64,000 nucleotides of DNA from Treponema pectinovorum. Its GTDB lineage: Bacteria; Spirochaetota; Spirochaetia; Treponematales; Treponemataceae. The stretch is from assembly GCF_900497595.1 (NCBI RefSeq), contig NZ_UFQO01000001.1, positions 248,001 to 312,000 of the forward strand, in the 5' to 3' direction. The notes under the pieces were generated by a model that saw only the letters and a list, made by a program, of their open reading frames with translations, made no database searches and was not told where the DNA came from. Position 1 is the stretch's first letter, and each line of letters begins with the position of its first letter. A program made the translations under genes and the position numbers. Positions 62,558 to 64,000 of this stretch are shown in pieces.

Positions 62558-63696
62558 CTGCCTTGCTCTTTATAATTTTTTAAAATCCAATCTTTATAAC
62601 TTCCGTTTTGAATATTTTGGATCCACTCGGAATTTTTTAGATACCATTTTATTGTCGTTAAAAGTCCTTCTTCAAAACTCATCTTGCGCTGCCAGCCAAG
62701 CATTTTTTTTGCTTTTGTGCAGTCAATCGCATAGCGTCTGTCGTGTCCGGGTCTGTCTTTTACATAGGTTATAGTCTTTTTAACTTCGTTCCTGTCGATT
62801 CCAAGTTCTTTTGAAGTCAAATCTATTACGGCATTCAAGAGTTTTATGTTTTCCCACTCGTTTTCTCCACCCAAATTCCATTTTTCGCCTGCTGGAGAAT
62901 TATTTACAATCTGCCAAACTCCTCTGTTGTGATCTTCTACATAAATCCAGTCACGAATATTTTTTCCGTCTCCATATACAGGAAGTGTTTTTCCATCTTT
63001 TATATTTGAAATCATCAAAGGTAAGAGTTTTTCTGGAAACTGAAAAGGTCCATAGTTGTTTGTGCAATTTGAAAGCGTTAAAGGAAGAGCATAAGTGTGA
63101 AAATATGCCATTGCAATGTGGTCAGAAGATGCTTTTGAAGCAGAATAAGGAGAGCGAGGATCGTAAGGAGTTGTCTCTAAAAAATATCCTTCTTTTCCTA
63201 AAGAACCGTAAACTTCGTCTGTTGATATGTGATGAAATATAACATCTTCCCTTGGATTATCCAGACTCACATTCCAGTATTTTCTTGCAACATCCAAAAG
63301 AGTGTATGTTCCCATGACGTTTGTCTTTATAAACGCTTCTGGTCCTAAGATTGACCTATCTACATGGCTTTCTGCTGCAAAGTGAATTACAGTGTCTATG
63401 TCGTACTGTTTAAAGATTCTTTCTATTTGAGAGCGGTCGCAGATGTCAACTTTTTCAAAAAAATAGCGACGATTTTCTTCACTAACTACACTGCCGTACT
63501 TTTTTTCAATGTCTTCTAAGCTTTCTGCATTTCCTGCGTAGGTTAAACAGTCTACGTTTATAACTCTGCCCTTGAAATTTGAATCTTTAAAACATTCAAG
63601 TCCAGAAGAACTTTCGCCAAGCAAATAGTGAATAAAATTGCAGCCTATAAATCCACAACCGCCTGTTACCAAGACGTTATTCAATTTTCTTTTCAT
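62554..63696 (-). CDS. rfbB: dTDP-glucose 4,6-dehydratase
   Basis: The 380-residue SDR enzyme has TGGCGFIGCNFIHY at about residues 11-24, the HISTDEVYGSLG motif with the catalytic D-E, and the Y-x3-K pair in YSASKASSDH. It converts dTDP-glucose to dTDP-4-keto-6-deoxyglucose. The ATG at 63696 is preferred over an upstream start at 63714 that would overlap rfbC; AGGGA lies upstream. It is slightly longer than the E. coli enzyme. Confidence 0.95.
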   Translation of the reverse strand: MKRKLNNVLVTGGCGFIGCNFIHYLLGESSSGLECFKDSNFKGRVINVDCLTYAGNAESLEDIEKKYGSVVSEENRRYFFEKVDICDRSQIERIFKQYDIDTVIHFAAESHVDRSILGPEAFIKTNVMGTYTLLDVARKYWNVSLDNPREDVIFHHISTDEVYGSLGKEGYFLETTPYDPRSPYSASKASSDHIAMAYFHTYALPLTLSNCTNNYGPFQFPEKLLPLMISNIKDGKTLPVYGDGKNIRDWIYVEDHNRGVWQIVNNSPAGEKWNLGGENEWENIKLLNAVIDLTSKELGIDRNEVKKTITYVKDRPGHDRRYAIDCTKAKKMLGWQRKMSFEEGLLTTIKWYLKNSEWIQNIQNGSYKDWILKNYKEQGR

Positions 63697-63698
63697 AA

Positions 63699-64000
63699 TT
63701 ATTTCCCTATCCATTTTCCTTCAATATCAAAATAAGTGCCTTTAATATCAAATGCAGGATGATTTTTATCTTTTTCTGAAAGAAGCGGCTTTATATCTGG
63801 AGCAATTTTATTCCAATCAATACCGATTACTTCATCATTCCACATGAGCCCGCCTTCGCCTTTTGGATCATAAAAATCTGTACATTTATAAGCAAAAACC
63901 GCAGAATCGCTTAAAACAAAAAATCCGTGAGCAAAACCTTGAGGTATGTAAAACTGATTTTGAATTTCTGAATCCAAAACAACTCCATAATGCTTTCCAA
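63699..64000 (-). CDS. rfbC: dTDP-4-dehydrorhamnose 3,5-epimerase (partial)
   Basis: Only the C-terminal 100 residues are inside the window. The frame runs open to the window edge with GKHYGVVLD, then QFYIPQGFAHGFFVLSD and FAYKCTDFYDPKGEGG, the standard RfbC cupin barrel. The real start lies beyond 64000. It epimerises dTDP-4-keto-6-deoxyglucose ahead of RfbD. rfbA is not in the window. Confidence 0.95.
   Translation of the reverse strand, partial: GKHYGVVLDSEIQNQFYIPQGFAHGFFVLSDSAVFAYKCTDFYDPKGEGGLMWNDEVIGIDWNKIAPDIKPLLSEKDKNHPAFDIKGTYFDIEGKWIGK

Noticed and set aside
62811-63242. 143-codon plus-strand frame opposite rfbB
   Set aside because: It is a shadow of the well-supported rfbB gene with no recognisable motif.

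Overview
The window looks like a chromosomal segment of a low-G+C spirochaete, most likely a gut- or rumen-type Treponema. Three things suggest this: an Rnf-like operon flanked by a GH57-family protein, PilZ and HEAT-like proteins of the kind treponemes carry, and a GldA / GldFG / DUF4340 export module. This assignment is inference from gene content; no rRNA gene is present. Most of the window is ordinary core chromosome, tightly packed with short overlaps. It also holds four accessory blocks.

Layout. (1) 10-5234: a TRAP transporter (dctP-dctQ-dctM, minus strand) divergent from two tandem zinc-dependent dehydrogenases, with a palindromic operator candidate between them. This is probably uptake and oxidation of a sugar acid or polyol. 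(2) 5432-8140: a two-domain radical SAM protein. (3) 8154-10999: a zinc-homeostasis cluster with a secreted Cys-Cys protein, a Fur/Zur-type regulator that may be read from a leaderless mRNA, a small Cys-rich membrane protein, and a ZnuA in which a whole ZinT domain is inserted in the His-rich loop. (4) 11222-15151: an AT-rich island encoding a His-Xaa-Ser (Hxs) peptide-modification system. It has HxsC and HxsB radical SAM maturases, a substrate HxsA with nine H-X-S triplets followed by a fibronectin-III-like domain, and unassigned small genes in front. No HxsD was recognised. This is the most unusual locus in the window.

(5) 15551-22413: one minus-strand operon with a NitT/TauT-type ABC importer, a double cupin and a 1249-residue activator/dehydratase-like iron-sulfur protein. 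(6) 22714-25348: PqqD-like protein with an OPT peptide transporter, and a small acidic protein. (7) 25373-38909: mfd, treponemal hypothetical proteins, a tRNA-Leu(CAG), pseudouridine synthases, a YggS-type PLP protein, rsmA, a ComEC-type membrane protein, a HEAT-like protein and a PilZ protein. (8) 38948-46791: a CPBP protease, the GldA/GldFG/DUF4340 export module, RNase Z, a FemAB-type transferase and a HAD phosphatase-methyltransferase fusion. (9) 46796-56590: metG, a GH57-like protein that seems to have lost its nucleophile, and an Rnf-like operon whose redox sites are mostly missing outside RnfC. (10) 56596-64000: a DUF212 protein, RluA, a P-loop/Asp23 fusion, a PcnB/CCA-type nucleotidyltransferase, purC, rpiB and the start of a dTDP-rhamnose operon (rfbD, rfbB, partial rfbC).

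How the parts connect. Peptide-related functions recur: the Hxs maturation system, the OPT transporter with its PqqD-like partner, and the FemAB transferase. Two substrate-binding-protein promoters about 19 kb apart share the 9-mer AGTATGTTA inside inverted repeats, which may mean a common regulator. No CRISPR array, prophage, complete insertion sequence or rRNA operon was seen.
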